From: Mikania micrantha
Lineage: Eukaryota; Streptophyta; Magnoliopsida; Asterales; Asteraceae
Length of the DNA stretch: 64,000 nt
NCBI GenBank assembly: GCA_009363875.1
Contig: CM018683.1
Span: forward strand, 67,442,187 to 67,506,186
Direction of reading: 5' to 3'
The notes under the pieces were generated by a model. It ran no database searches. It had not been told where the DNA came from and worked only from the letters and a program-made list of their open reading frames with translations. This document shows positions 1 to 11,039 of the stretch, piece by piece; the first letter of the stretch is position 1, and every line of letters starts with the position of its first letter. Made by a program: the position numbers and the translations under genes.

Positions 1-1586
1 TATCAAATGTAAATAAGGCCCTCATGGTTCAAAATGATGAAGGGGAGAACTGGGAGTTCAGATTTAATCCAGATAGTGTGGATAGTGAAATCATGTGGAG
101 CTGAGATGAAAGAAGAAGGAGAAGTTAAGAAAGAAACTGATTCTCATTCAAGATCATTGGAGGAACGGGAGAGGGAACACATCAAGTAGACATCAAGGAG
201 ACATCAAGTTTGGGAGATGAAAGCACTTCTGATTCTGACACTGACTCAGAGGGACAATGGGACACGCAATTTGCCTTGATGATTGACATTGCATCCTTGT
301 CTCAGGTAGAACAGGTATACAATGAATGTCCATCTCCTAACTCCAGATGTTTTAAGTGTATTGACCTTGAAAGCAAGGTCCTTGCATATCAAGAGCATAA
401 TGCTGCTCTTATTAGTGATCTTAATCAGTGTATTGAAGCTAACCAAGTTTTAAAATCAAATGAAAAAGATTTTATAACTAAAATTGAAACCTTGAACAAA
501 CAGATACATGAGATTAAGAAGACTGTGCTGAATAAGCAAGATGCCATTACTTCTTATCTCAACATGATTAACAAGACCAAGAAAAATTTGGCGATCACTG
601 AATGTGATTATGAGACCTTGAATCGTAAGCTCGTGAGCTATGAGAGCTCATCTTATATCATTGAGCATATGATAAGTGATCACCCAGACCAGAAACTAAA
701 TGGAAAGAAAGTTAGTTACAACAAGTGTCCTCCACCTATTTTGAACTGTTATGTCAGCACTCAAAATGACAAGGACATCAAAACTTTTCAAGTTTCTACA
801 CCTTTAGTTGTAGACCCAATTGAGATTAGTTGAAACTACGAATCATTGTCATCTCGAACACAGTTTTTGGAAGGTGTTGTTGAGGAGTGGGTCTCTGATT
901 CTGAGGATGATTATGTGGATGACATGCTTACATCTTCTAGCTCTACTGCTCTTGACAGTCACACTCCTTGTGTCAGGAAAGTAGATGATGTTCCCTCAAA
1001 ATCAGAGATGACTTCTTCAACCTCAAAATTTTTGAGAGGTAGCAAGTTTGTGAAAGCCTCTCAGGACATTGATGAGAAACTGTCCAACAATTTGGATAAC
1101 CTTTCTTTTAATAGCAAGAGAATATTGGGATTGGAGGCTGATAGTAATCAAACAAATGTTTTGAAGAAAGCAAATGTTTTGAATACCAACAAACAGACAT
1201 CAAAGCAAAATATTTCAAAAACTAACTTTGATAAACCACAAAAGTTTTCTTCCAAATTTGGCGACAGACGAACATGCTTTGAATGTGGTACATTAGGATA
1301 TATCTTGAGATATTGTCCTCATGTGAACAAATACCAATGTGCACCAGATAGAAGAACCAGTCTGCCCCCTAAGCAAAATGGTCTATTAGTAATGAATTCA
1401 CCCCTAGTCAATCCCAACTGTTCAACTTCATCAAAAATTCAAGACAAGGGTAAAAGGAAAATTGTGGATCAGAAAAACCCCAAAATTGTGCATGTCCAAT
1501 CATCAAAGCCATCTTCAGTTTATCAGATTAATTATTTGAACAAAAAAACCAAAAGTCATATGAGACTTCAACACCACAAGTTTTGA
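1..1586 (+). pseudogene. Element A gag remnant with damaged zinc knuckle
   Basis: The stretch encodes a Copia-type capsid/nucleocapsid region that would package element RNA in cytoplasmic particles. Two reading-frame segments (210-833 and 846-1586) show a charged, probably coiled-coil portion followed by a nucleocapsid-like part. Near 1274-1317 is a CCHC zinc-knuckle relic, CFECGTLGYILRYC, in which the expected histidine is tyrosine, so metal binding should be lost. Stops around 113 and 831 break the frame. The gag N-terminus lies outside the window. Long gag proteins with helical N-terminal parts fit Sirevirus-like elements. Confidence 0.7.
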
Positions 1587-2991
1587 AAAATGAAAATCTT
1601 CCATCAAAGTTGACTTCCAAAGGTCAGTGGATTGATTTGACAATCCTTGACTCATTGGGTCAACCCAAGACCTTAAAGGCTTGGGTTCCCAATCTTAACT
1701 AATCATTTGTGTTTGTGCAGGTTGCCCCAAATACTACTCTTAACAGCACTTGGATCGTTGATAGTGGGGCAACAAGTCACATGACTGGTACCATATCTCT
1801 TCTTACAAATGCTCAATCAATCTGAGGAGGATATGTAGCTTTTGCTGGAGATAAGGGTGGATTCATTATTGGTGAAGGCATTCTCTCAAATGGTCAAGTT
1901 TCTTTTGAGAAAGTGAAGTATGTCAAGCAGCTTGAGAACAATCTTCTTTCTGTATCACAAATTTGTGATAAGAAATACAGAGTCCTATTTGATGGTGCGA
2001 AGTGCTATATCCTCAAGCAATGTATCACAATTCATGAAGACTGGATCTTGATGTCAGCTCCAAGGAAACAGTATCTGTATGTTCTTAGCATGGTCACAGC
2101 TTCAACTACATCTTCTTCAGCTTTATGTTTTATGTCCAAAGCAACTGAAGAATCAATCCTTTGGCATAAGAAGATGGGCCATTTAAGTATGAGAAAGCTG
2201 AATCATCTGGTTCTTAACAGTCTGGTTGATGGTGTTAATTAGAAGAATTTCAAACTGTCTTATGTCTGTGTTTCTTGCAAGAAAGGAAAGCAAACCAAGC
2301 AGTCTCACAGACCAAAGAAGGTTCATTCTATTACTGTTCCTCTTGATCTTCTCTACATGAATCTATTCGGTCCAATCAGCCGTAAGAGTATTACCGGTGA
2401 TCAATATTGTCCGGTTATTTCAGATGAGTTTTCTCGATATTCTTGGGTGTTCTTTATGATGGGGAAATCAGAGACTTTTGAGTGCATTTAAATTCTTGTC
2501 ATTAAGTAGGAGTCTCATTATAAGCTCAAGGTTCGGATGTTTAGAACAGACAACAGGACTGAATTTAAGAATCACAACCAGGAGACTTTCTACAATGAAC
2601 ATGATATTATGCATCAATTCAATGCTCCATATGTCCCACAAAAGAACGGTGTCATTGAAAGAAAGAACAGAATGTTAATTGAAGCCGCTCGGACTATGCT
2701 TGCTGATTCTTCATTACCCATTCAATTTTGGAATGAAGCTAATGCAAATGCCTATTACACCTTGAACCGGGTCTTGATCGTGAAGAGACACGGGAAAACT
2801 TGCTTTGAATGATCTATAACCAGAAACCAAACCTTACGTATCTTGAACCATTTGGTGCTCCATGCACTATGCTTAAGCGTCATGAGCAAGGCAAGTTCAA
2901 TGAGACCGTGAAGGAAGGTTATTTTCTAGGGTACATTACTCCCAACAAACGATTGTACAACAGATCCTCTCGTAATGTTAAGGAGTGGTAA
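1587..2991 (+). pseudogene. Element A pol, 5' half: protease, GAG pre-integrase and integrase remnants
   Basis: An aspartic protease core, WIVDSGATSHMTG, is readable near 1752-1790; the DSG triplet is the catalytic signature. The segment 1913-2242 reads as a GAG pre-integrase domain, with LWHKKMGHLS carrying the first zinc-binding histidines. The partner cysteine motif CVSCKKGKQ follows near 2266. Integrase core fragments run over 2330-2815, including the conserved PYVPQKNGVIERKNR stretch near 2628. The segment 2809-2991 carries the C-terminal part with FGAPCTMLKR and GYFLGY. Stops and frameshifts between segments make it non-functional. Confidence 0.8.
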
Positions 2992-3122
2992 CATGTTGAT
3001 GTTCAAAGATACTCAATGCCTCCTTCGGGAAAAGTCCTGACTGAATGTTCAATTATTCTCACATTTTTTACTCATTATTCCTCCCGAATATTCTGATGAA
3101 GATGTTGCGGTTCAAATGATGT

Positions 3123-4784
3123 ATGATACTCAAAATGCTTTGGATGAGCAAGTACTATCTTCCTCTGTTCCAGATCCCTTGCGGACAAACTTCGGATTCA
3201 GATGACCCCGATTCTAAGCCAAATGTTGTTAACCAAGATGTTGATAACATAGTTCCTGATCTTGAGGATCTTAATCTTAACAATCTCAATCCTCATATTG
3301 TTGTTCCTACACACTTAGTTGGCAGAATAAATAACATTCATCCTCAAGAAAACATCATTGGAAATCTTAATGATAGAGTCAGAACTCGTAGACAGTTGAC
3401 TTCAGGAGGCCTTGCTGACATTCTTGAATCTGGGAACGTAAATTTCTGTGCTCATTCTTGTTTTATCTCACATATTGAACCCAGAACCGTTTCAGAAGTT
3501 TTAAAGAAAGAATCTTGGGTAGATGCGATGCAGGAAGAACTGCTCCAGTTCAGGAAGCTTAGAGTATGGCAACTAGTTGACCCACCAAAGGGTGCAAATG
3601 TGATTGGCACTCGATGGGTTCTTCGTTGTAAACGAGATGATTAAGGAATTTTGGTGGTGCAAGGATTCAGAAAAATTGAAGGAATTGACTACAATGAGGT
3701 GTTCGTGCCGATTGCTCGTCTTGAAGCAATCCGCATTTTCTTGGCATATGCATTCTACAAAAGGTTCAAAGTTTATCAAATGGATGTCAAGAGTGCCTTT
3801 CTTCATGGTGTGATAAATGAAATCTTGTATGTCCACCAACCTCTCGGGTTTGAAGATCCATTGAATCGTGACCAAGTCTACAAGTTGGATAAGGCATTGT
3901 ATGGATTGCACCAAGCTTCGCGAGCCAGGTACGAGACACTTTCTACTCACCTTCTGAACAAAGGGTTCAGAAGAGGTGCCATTGCCTGCACGTTATTCAT
4001 TCTAGAAAAAGATGGAGATTTGTTTTTGGTACAAGTATATGTGGATGATATCATCTTTGGATCCATAAATGGTATTCTGTGCAAAGAGTCTGAGAATGTT
4101 ATGAAAGATAAGTTTGAGATGAGTTCCATGGGAGAGATGAAGTTCTTTCTTGGATTGTAGGTGGATCAAACTCAGGCAGCAATCTTTATTCATCAAACCA
4201 AGTATGTTGGGGACATACTGAGCCGGTTCAATATGTTAGATGCAAAACCTGCTGGTACCCCACTAGCTCTTAATCACGGGATTACTCCATATATCATGTT
4301 TGCTATTTGTCTGTGTGCTCGTTACCAATCAAAGCCAAGGGTCTCTCATCTAGTTGTTGTGAAGAGGATTTTTGGTTATCTGAAGGGTACTCCAGATCTC
4401 GGTTTATGGTATCCTAATGATGATAACTTTGAGTTTACTGCGTATAGTGATTCGGATTATGGTGGCTGCAAACGTGATTACAAGTCAACCTCTGTAGGGT
4501 GTCAATTCTTCGGCAACCGTTTAGTTACCTGGCAATGTAAGAATCAGACGTCGGTGTCTACTTTTTCTTGTGAAGCTGAGTACATTGTTGCCGCAAGCTG
4601 CTACTCTCAAATCATCTGGATTCAACAACAGCTAGGGGACTATGGTTTTCAATTTTTAAACACCCATATTTTTGTTGATAACACTGCTGCCATTGCCGTC
4701 ACTAAAATCCAGTCCAGCACTCGAAAACAAAACACATCAACATTAAATATCACTTCATACGTGATTGTTTTGAAAAGAAATTAA
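3123..4784 (+). pseudogene. Element A pol, 3' half: reverse transcriptase and RNase H remnants
   Basis: The reverse transcriptase starts near 3480 and is broken by a stop and shift near 3645. The next segment, 3651-4160, keeps QMDVKSAFLHG and the catalytic YVDDIIFGS. An in-frame TAG at 4158-4160 separates it from the RNase H part (4161-4784), which keeps YSDSDYGGCK and CEAEYI. Just after 4275 (residues LNHGITP) the protein jumps forward compared with element C, so the linker carrying the usual GSLMYLTASRPD segment is deleted. The domain ends in a frameshifted tail near 4784. Confidence 0.85.
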
Positions 4785-4867
4785 TCGATGTTGTTAAAAT
4801 TCACACCAACCACCAAAAAGCCGATCATAGTAGTTATGAGGTTTCCAAGGATACCTGATTTCAAGTC

Positions 4868-5186
4868 CGTATGCGTGCCACATGCTAGGTCACAACCTAG
4901 CTGAACCCGTCCATTCGGATAAGAATGATGGAATCAAAACAAAATAAAAGTCAATCCAAATCGTATACTTGCCACATACTGTGTTTCAGCCTAGTTGAAG
5001 CCGTCCATTCAGATAGGATAAGAAAGAAAAGACAAAAATAGAATAAGTTCGATTCCATACATGTGCCATATACTGGGTTGCAGCCTAGTTGAAGCCATCC
5101 ATTTGGATAGAACAAACTCAGAAAATACAAACCCCATACGTGTCATATCGTTTTGTACAAACCTAGCTGAAGCCGTCCATGAGTTT
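4868..5186 (+). repeat. Degenerate tandem array, four copies of 80-94 bp
   Basis: Copies start near 4868, 4962, 5055 and 5135. Each contains a version of GTGCCACATACTG followed by CAACCTAGYTGAAGCCGTCC and a stretch close to ATTCGGATA. Spacing is 94, 93 and 80 bases. The array lies right behind RNase H in the spacer between pol and the extra ORF of element A. Confidence 0.75.
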
Positions 5187-5512
5187 GTGTTGATCTTGAG
5201 GTGTTATTCATAGAAAAATACAAAAATACGATAAATTGGAACCTTATAAGATCTATGATCACAGGTCTTAAGTTATGATGAGATGAATCATTATCCAGTT
5301 TTGAATTTGACAAGTTAACTGGAGTGGGTCACACAGTTAGAAGCTATTATTCACTACTGATGTGTTGAAAGATGATGTTTATCTAGGTTTAAAGTGAACA
5401 AATATATCGATAATCTTATCATGCCCCTATGTATGTTCAAAAGCTAAATGATCAAGTTTGCTGGAATGATATGACTTAACACTGATCCCTTGTTCGGATG
5501 TTTCTCGCAAAA
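5187..5512. other. Element A spacer, no gene seen
   Basis: AT-rich sequence between the tandem array and the solo LTR insertion. No coding motif or RNA signature is visible. It continues as 8390-8640 beyond the insertion. Confidence 0.5.
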
Positions 5513-6694
5513 ACATGTGTCGCACCCCGACCTTCTGACGAGGGCGCGATGTGAGACTGGATTTCCGTTCTCTGCATGATCACAGTCTCCGGTCACACTT
5601 GCGAGACTTACATGTCTGGTTGCATACGTACATCTAATAACTTGGATAAAACAGCTTTGTAAAATGAGATTTGCGGAAGTGTAATCCATGGGTTATCAAA
5701 ACATTGCGAAATCATAAGTTGCGGGAGCTAAGTTAAAACAGTTTTCAAAACAGTACAATGTAATAGTTGCGGAAGCAATTTAAGTTGTTTAGCAACACAT
5801 AACAAAATAATATTAAATGTTTCAATAGCCTAAAACACTAAGTAGATGCATGGGACTCCATTCTAGCATCCTAGTCCTTGTGCGCGTGCCTTAACTACCT
5901 GAGAAAACATGCGAGCACAGGTTTTACATAAGCAATAAACATCAAGTGTTTAAATTAAGTGCTGCTAGGCTACATATCATTACAATGCAATACCGATTGA
6001 TACTAGTCAATATAGTTATATTATATGTGGGTTCGAAACCGAAGCTGACTGCATGCCTCCCGCCATGTCCATCACACAAGACAATGGCAAATGTGTTTGG
6101 TAAAATTTGCTCGGTTTTGACTCTCAGTCGGGGTGGCCTCCCAGGCGCACAACAGAGGAGTTTGTCAGACCCAAATAGTACTATCCAAAATTACCACGCT
6201 AGGCGCCCCGCTACTAACGGTCCGAGGTGTGTTTGTGAGGACTTTGAGTTATGATGTGTGCCACACATATACATATAGTGATAAAGCATGTCCATATGTA
6301 TCCAAAATAAGTTTGTTGTTCAAAAATAGTTTGTAATGCAATGTTTTCTCCCCAAAAGGTAGAATATATAAGAAGGGGCCATGAAGTCACCTGGTAGTGC
6401 AGTTCCTGTTTATGTGTTTGCTATTGCGAGTGCTAGCACCTGCTAGTGATCACCTATAATCATATAGGTCGTGAGTATGTGTTTTGTGCTGTTCTGTATC
6501 TAATAAAACTCCAAGTGTCGGTGTGTTCAACCGAGTGTTTGTGTGTTGAGTTGTGTTGAATTGACAAATCGTTGGTGACACGTTTGTTGTGTTTAGTTTG
6601 TTTATGTGTCATATAAAACTTAAACGCTAGTAGGACATCATCATGCATCCTATGATTCTAGGCATTATGACGTTCTCATAAATCACATATGAAA

Positions 6695-7245
6695 TCGCAA
6701 AAGTTTCCATTTCTAGAAAGTTGTCGATTTTGGAAAGTTTCTATTATAGGAAACTTTATATTTTTAGAAAGTTTCTATTTTTGGAAGTGTCTTTATGAAA
6801 TCTCATTTCATAAAACTAATACCTCTAGTATGTTTGTAAAAACATATTAAACACTTAAAATATATCTTTTGTGCATAAATTACCATTTCTGCCATTTTGC
6901 CCAAAATAAAGTTTCCTTAAATAGTAAGTACCCGTTTAAGGATATGTTTTCACAAATCGAAGTTCCAAATACGTTTACAAATCGTTTCTAAACATATTTC
7001 AATAAGATCCCTAATCATCAAAACTTGATATAACATCGAAATCCCTCTTTTGATTTTCAAAAGTTTCCATAAATCTTAAGTTTTTATCAAAATCACATTT
7101 TTCACAAATCCAACTATCCAAATGTGTTTCTAAACACTTCAATACACATTTGACACCATCTAGACATGTCTAACATGTCTAGATTATTACAAATCAATGA
7201 CATGCAACACAAAAGTTTCCTTTTATGGAAACTTTTACAAAATCA
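6695..7245. repeat. Dispersed AAAGTTTC / GAAACTTT motif cluster in solo LTR
   Basis: About eight copies of AAGTTTC or its complement occur in some 550 bases, several followed by CATTT or TATTTTTGG. The segment is AT-rich and non-coding. It may be a decayed minisatellite or a set of protein-binding sites. Confidence 0.5.
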
Positions 7246-7709
7246 TCATAATAACCTATCCAAACTCAATCCAAACACTTATACACTCTAAAATCAGTTA
7301 CATTACATCAATAATCACATATAAACACCAACAAATTCGTGCATGAGAGCCACGTGGAGTTGCATGTGTTCAAACACACTTGCATGTGTGTTTTTACACT
7401 TTGCATGTATTATCTAAGCATAGATAAACATTTAGAACTACCTTAGATGCTCTTAGATGGATGGGTTTGGGTTGATCAGAAGCTACAAGTGGCTGATGAG
7501 GTTGGTTCTTGTTCCTTTGATAGCTTCCAACACTTCCTCCTAACTCCAATGCCCACCAATGCAAGGAATAGCTCCCAAAGATGTTACCAGGGGGTTTGAG
7601 GGCAGTTACAAGAAGGTTTTGGTCGAGAGTGGGTGTAGAAACTCGGTGGAGGTGTAGAGAAACCGAATGAAATGACTTGGGGTTGTTTTTATAATGTTTT
7701 TGAGTTCTC

Positions 7710-7895
7710 GAACTCGTCGCGTATCGCCAAGCCATGGCTGGCTGCAAGGCCATGGCGTACCACCAAGATTAAATTAATCAGATTTCCTCCCGAGACACGC
7801 CGTGTACCGCCAAGCATTTCGAGATTCAAAATGCCGGTCAAGCTTTGCGTACCGCGAAGCTTTTTGCCGAAGGGTCTTCGCGTACCGCGAAGGCT
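7710..7895. repeat. Five degenerate copies of a GCGTACCGCSAAG motif in solo LTR
   Basis: Versions of the motif occur near 7717, 7755, 7799, 7846 and 7879, roughly 35-45 bases apart. The segment is much richer in GC than its surroundings. No protein-coding signal was recognised. Confidence 0.5.
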
Positions 7896-8389
7896 TTAGA
7901 ATTCAGATTTTCGATTTCGTTGTTTCACTTTCGTTTGCGTTCGATTCGTAACATCTATCCTAGACGTCTAGTTCATGTTTAGCACATAAGCACATAATGA
8001 CACATATGTTTGTTTGTTTATCGTTTGTTCACCAATGTTCGTGTAATGAGACTCGTGTGTGTTTCGATAATTACTCAAATTACCGATAACTGTTTTTGTT
8101 TGTTATTTGTGAAACGTTTGCACGCTTGATTAAACATAATCAACATCTAATGCACAATCCAATAATTCCCCGAATTATTGTTTTGCAATTGTGTTTGTGT
8201 TTGCCACACTTGGTTTCCAAAACCAATGTGCAATGTACGATTCGATAGTTCCTTGAACTATCATTTCGCAGTTGTTTGTGTTTAACTCATTTAATTAAAC
8301 CTAATTAAATGAAATGCAACAAGTACGAATGTGAAATAAGGTATAATGAGTGTTGCAATTTACCTGAAATTGTCGGGTGTCACAACATG

Positions 8390-8640
8390 TGTCTTCAAAT
8401 TTTCTGTTTGTACAGTTTTCTTTCAGTTTGCGAAACCCAGAAAAATACCAAAAGATTTTTGATATTCTTTTATTTTCAGTGATCATTTGTTGAATCAGCT
8501 GTACTATCATGTGTTGCACCAGCATCAAACCGGACAAACTTCATAATTTTCATCACCACATGGTCATTATGTCAAATTTAAATGAATGTTGTGCTTCAGT
8601 GTGTGTATAACCAAAATTGTCAAAAGTTTTTAACGGTTAA
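8390..8640. other. Element A spacer continued, no gene seen
   Basis: AT-rich sequence between the solo LTR and the CATTCG motif cluster. Nothing recognisable. Confidence 0.4.
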
Positions 8641-8652
8641 GACACATTTGTA

Positions 8653-8850
8653 CGAATGAGTCACTCTTGAGACTCATTCACATGAATGAACAATCCAGGC
8701 CAATAGGTCATTCGCATTAACCCTCAGGAGAGTGAACTTATGCGAATGACCCACACACGAATGAGAACTAGTATTTAATGCGTTCCATTCGTTCGAAACC
8801 TCATTCGCCCTCACTTCTCATTCGTCTTACTGTGTGAAACCCTCATTCGC
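8653..8850 (+). promoter_or_regulatory. Cluster of CATTCG/CGAATG motifs before the extra ORF of element A
   Basis: Around ten copies of TCATTCG, CGAATGA or one-base variants occur here on both strands, for example at 8653, 8706, 8743, 8758, 8785, 8800, 8819 and 8843. A weak TATA-like TATTTAAT lies at 8772. The extra ORF begins at 8937. The same motif is clustered in the element's LTR at 11182-11351. The cluster probably acts as an internal promoter/enhancer region; that is inference. Confidence 0.6.
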
Positions 8851-8936
8851 CTGATACCGTTTTTCGATCATCACCATATGAGTCCGACTCAAAGGAAACA
8901 AACCATGACTTCGAGACGACTTTTGTTGGTTCGAGG

Positions 8937-10997
8937 ATGGTTATTACTCGAAAACGGCCAAGGGAGGAGGCCTCGGGAGCTTCACGAACTAAAGATATTC
9001 ATGATACTGACATTGTACTAGAGTTCGAGAATTCTCCCCTCACCACCACTATAGAGGCTCCTGCCCAGACCTCATCCCCTGCCGCAAAGAAGAAAAGGAC
9101 AAGGTTCGTCCTGAAGAGGAGGACATAATCGATGTCTGTTGTAGCAACTACTGTTACACCAGCTGCAACAGTCCTGATTTCTTCACTGTCCAGGTCTGGG
9201 ACTGAAACTGTGTCCCATACCTCCTCTGTTCTAGCTGCTATTTTCTCTATTGCCTCTACTGGTCCCTCTATCAACACATTCAACATTTTGGCACTTATAT
9301 TGATGGAGAGGAATCACTAGCAAGATTTGGCCATTGCATAGCTAACACAGAGCGTTAGTGATCAGGATACTCTGCTGCTGCAATCGGCAGATCAACGGGC
9401 GGACTTGAGAGCAAGGAATGCTGAGCTTGAAGACAGATTTCTCAAGTCAGCTGAGGAGCAGCAGCAACTCTCCCTGACAATCCAAGGTCATGAAGATCGC
9501 ATTATCAGTCTGGAGTCAGAGAACAAGCGCTTATATGAGGTTATTAAAGGGCTTAAAAACTCTACTCCACGGCTTGAGGGATCCAAGCCTGACTCTGATG
9601 ATTCAGATGATGACAACGAAAATGATTATGATGAAGAGCTGGTTGATTATGATGGATCAGACAAGTATGATGGAGGTGACGATGACGTAGCCGGGGATGC
9701 AGCTGCAGGTTCTTCTGGTACTGCAGGGCAATTTTTCGATAGTGAGCAAAGGAGGAAAAAGAAGCAAGACAAATCTCAAGAGTCATCCTCCAAACAATGT
9801 AAAAAAGAAAAGGGTCAAGCTATTGAAGAAGTTGAAGCTGTGCCTCTAAGACGTCGCCTGGACGACACGTTGACTATGTTTCTCGACGCTCAAGGCATCA
9901 TACAACTTTCAGTAAGCTGTGACAAGGAGGAGGGGGATATCATACACTTTCTTTTAAAAGAGCAAATAGCTGAGCTATCTGGGCTGAATCTAGACGATAT
10001 TGTCATGGAAGACAGTGCTATTCCTGCATCTGATCTCCCTACACCATAAAACTTTGATGACATTGACGAGGTTAGTTTGGAAGACGTTGAAGAAGAAACT
10101 ACAAAGTATACTTATGTTGAAGAAGAAACCACAAAGTATACTTCTGTTGAAGAAGAATTGCCTACATTTGCTAACTTATTTGGTCTCCATTAGGAAGAAG
10201 AGCTGAATAGAAAAATTGACAAAAAAGTCAGTAGCAGAAAGTCTTCTGCTGAAGACATTCAGCAAAGCAAGGAAGAATGGGTTGCTTATTGGACTATGTT
10301 GAAGAAAAGCAGTGTTCCCTCTATGCCAACTCCATACACCAAAGTTTACTGGACCAAGGGATATAAGTTCGGCGGTCAGATTATGAGTTGGGCGTATTTT
10401 GATGACTTGCACTGTTATGCATTCAAGAGGGAAAGGGGAATCCAGTACTTCTGGTTCCCTTTTGATTTCAAGACGTTTCCTGGCTTAGAAGTCAATTAGT
10501 TGGCACGCTTGAACATGCTTTATAATGATGCTTTGGGGTTATCTTCCTGGTTTGCAAGGTAAATCCAGTTTGAGTATAGCAAGAGATGGGTGAACTTTCA
10601 GCCTCAGCTGCATGAACGTTATTATCTACCAGAGATCGATGCTCAATTGAGAAGGCATAAAGGTATCCTAAAGTGGTTGCCTCCAAGAGTCATGAAGAAG
10701 ATTCCCTTGAGGAAGATGCCTCAAGACTTTTCTGGTGGCTTCCGATGGTGGTATTATGATGGAAGAATAGCTGAGGCTGTGATAGTTCTTTGCTCTAAGA
10801 ACAAGTGGGATACCATACGTATTTTTGATCCCATGTGGCTAACTAATCTGTCTAAAGAAGATGTCAAGACTTTGTACAAATGTCAGATTTTCTATGATCT
10901 TGAAGACATGGAGCAGTCACTACAATACATGAGGGTCATCCAGCACTATTTTTCTTTTGATGTTCACGCCAGCTCTAACTGGAAAGCTTATTTTTGA
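8937..10997 (+). pseudogene. Extra ORF after pol in element A, with seven in-frame stops
   Basis: The frame stays open in one register for 687 codons apart from seven TAA/TAG stops (near 9126, 9318, 9339, 10047, 10191, 10497 and 10560). In order it shows basic nuclear-localisation-like stretches (KRPREE, KKKRTRFVLKRR), a coiled coil around 9405-9560 (RNAELEDRF...LESENKRLYEVI), a D/E-rich acidic block near 9590-9680, an acidic repeat, and a tryptophan/aromatic-rich C-terminal domain with WWYYDGRIAEAVIV and FDPMWLTNL. There is no signal peptide or membrane segment, so it does not look like an envelope protein. It lacks the N-terminal domain of the related ORF in element C. The function is unknown; a nuclear DNA-binding or regulatory role is my hypothesis. 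Confidence 0.6.
10086..10160 (+). repeat. 30 bp coding repeat, 2.5 copies
   Basis: Copies start at 10086, 10116 and 10146 and encode VEEETTKYTY-type decapeptides. The repeat extends the acidic part of the extra ORF. Confidence 0.8.
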
Positions 10998-11028
10998 AGA
11001 CTGAAGCCGCTAAAGTTTAGAACTAGGT

Positions 11029-11039
11029 CCAAGGGGGAG
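11029..11039 (+). other. Polypurine tract of element A
   Basis: CCAAGGGGGAG lies directly before the proposed LTR start. It corresponds to the CCTAGGGGGAGAC tract of elements B and C and would prime plus-strand synthesis. Confidence 0.65.

Larger units (their letters stand above)
5518..8384. mobile_element. Solo long LTR (Gypsy-type) with ACATG target duplication
   Basis: The unit opens TGTCGCACCCCGAC and closes GTCGGGTGTCACA, an imperfect terminal inverted pair with the TG...CA ends of an LTR. It is flanked by ACATG at 5513-5517 and at 8385-8389, a perfect 5 bp target duplication. No gag or pol motif is found in its 2867 bases, so it is a solo LTR or a non-coding element. The segment CCTGAGAAAACATG near 5898 also occurs in the larger solo LTR at 19176, so the two families are related. 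LTRs of 2.5-4.5 kb fit Tekay/Del chromoviruses; that assignment is inference. Confidence 0.85.

Noticed and set aside
8937..10997. Independent host gene
   Set aside because: It lies between pol and the polypurine tract of element A in the same strand, with the same layout as element C.
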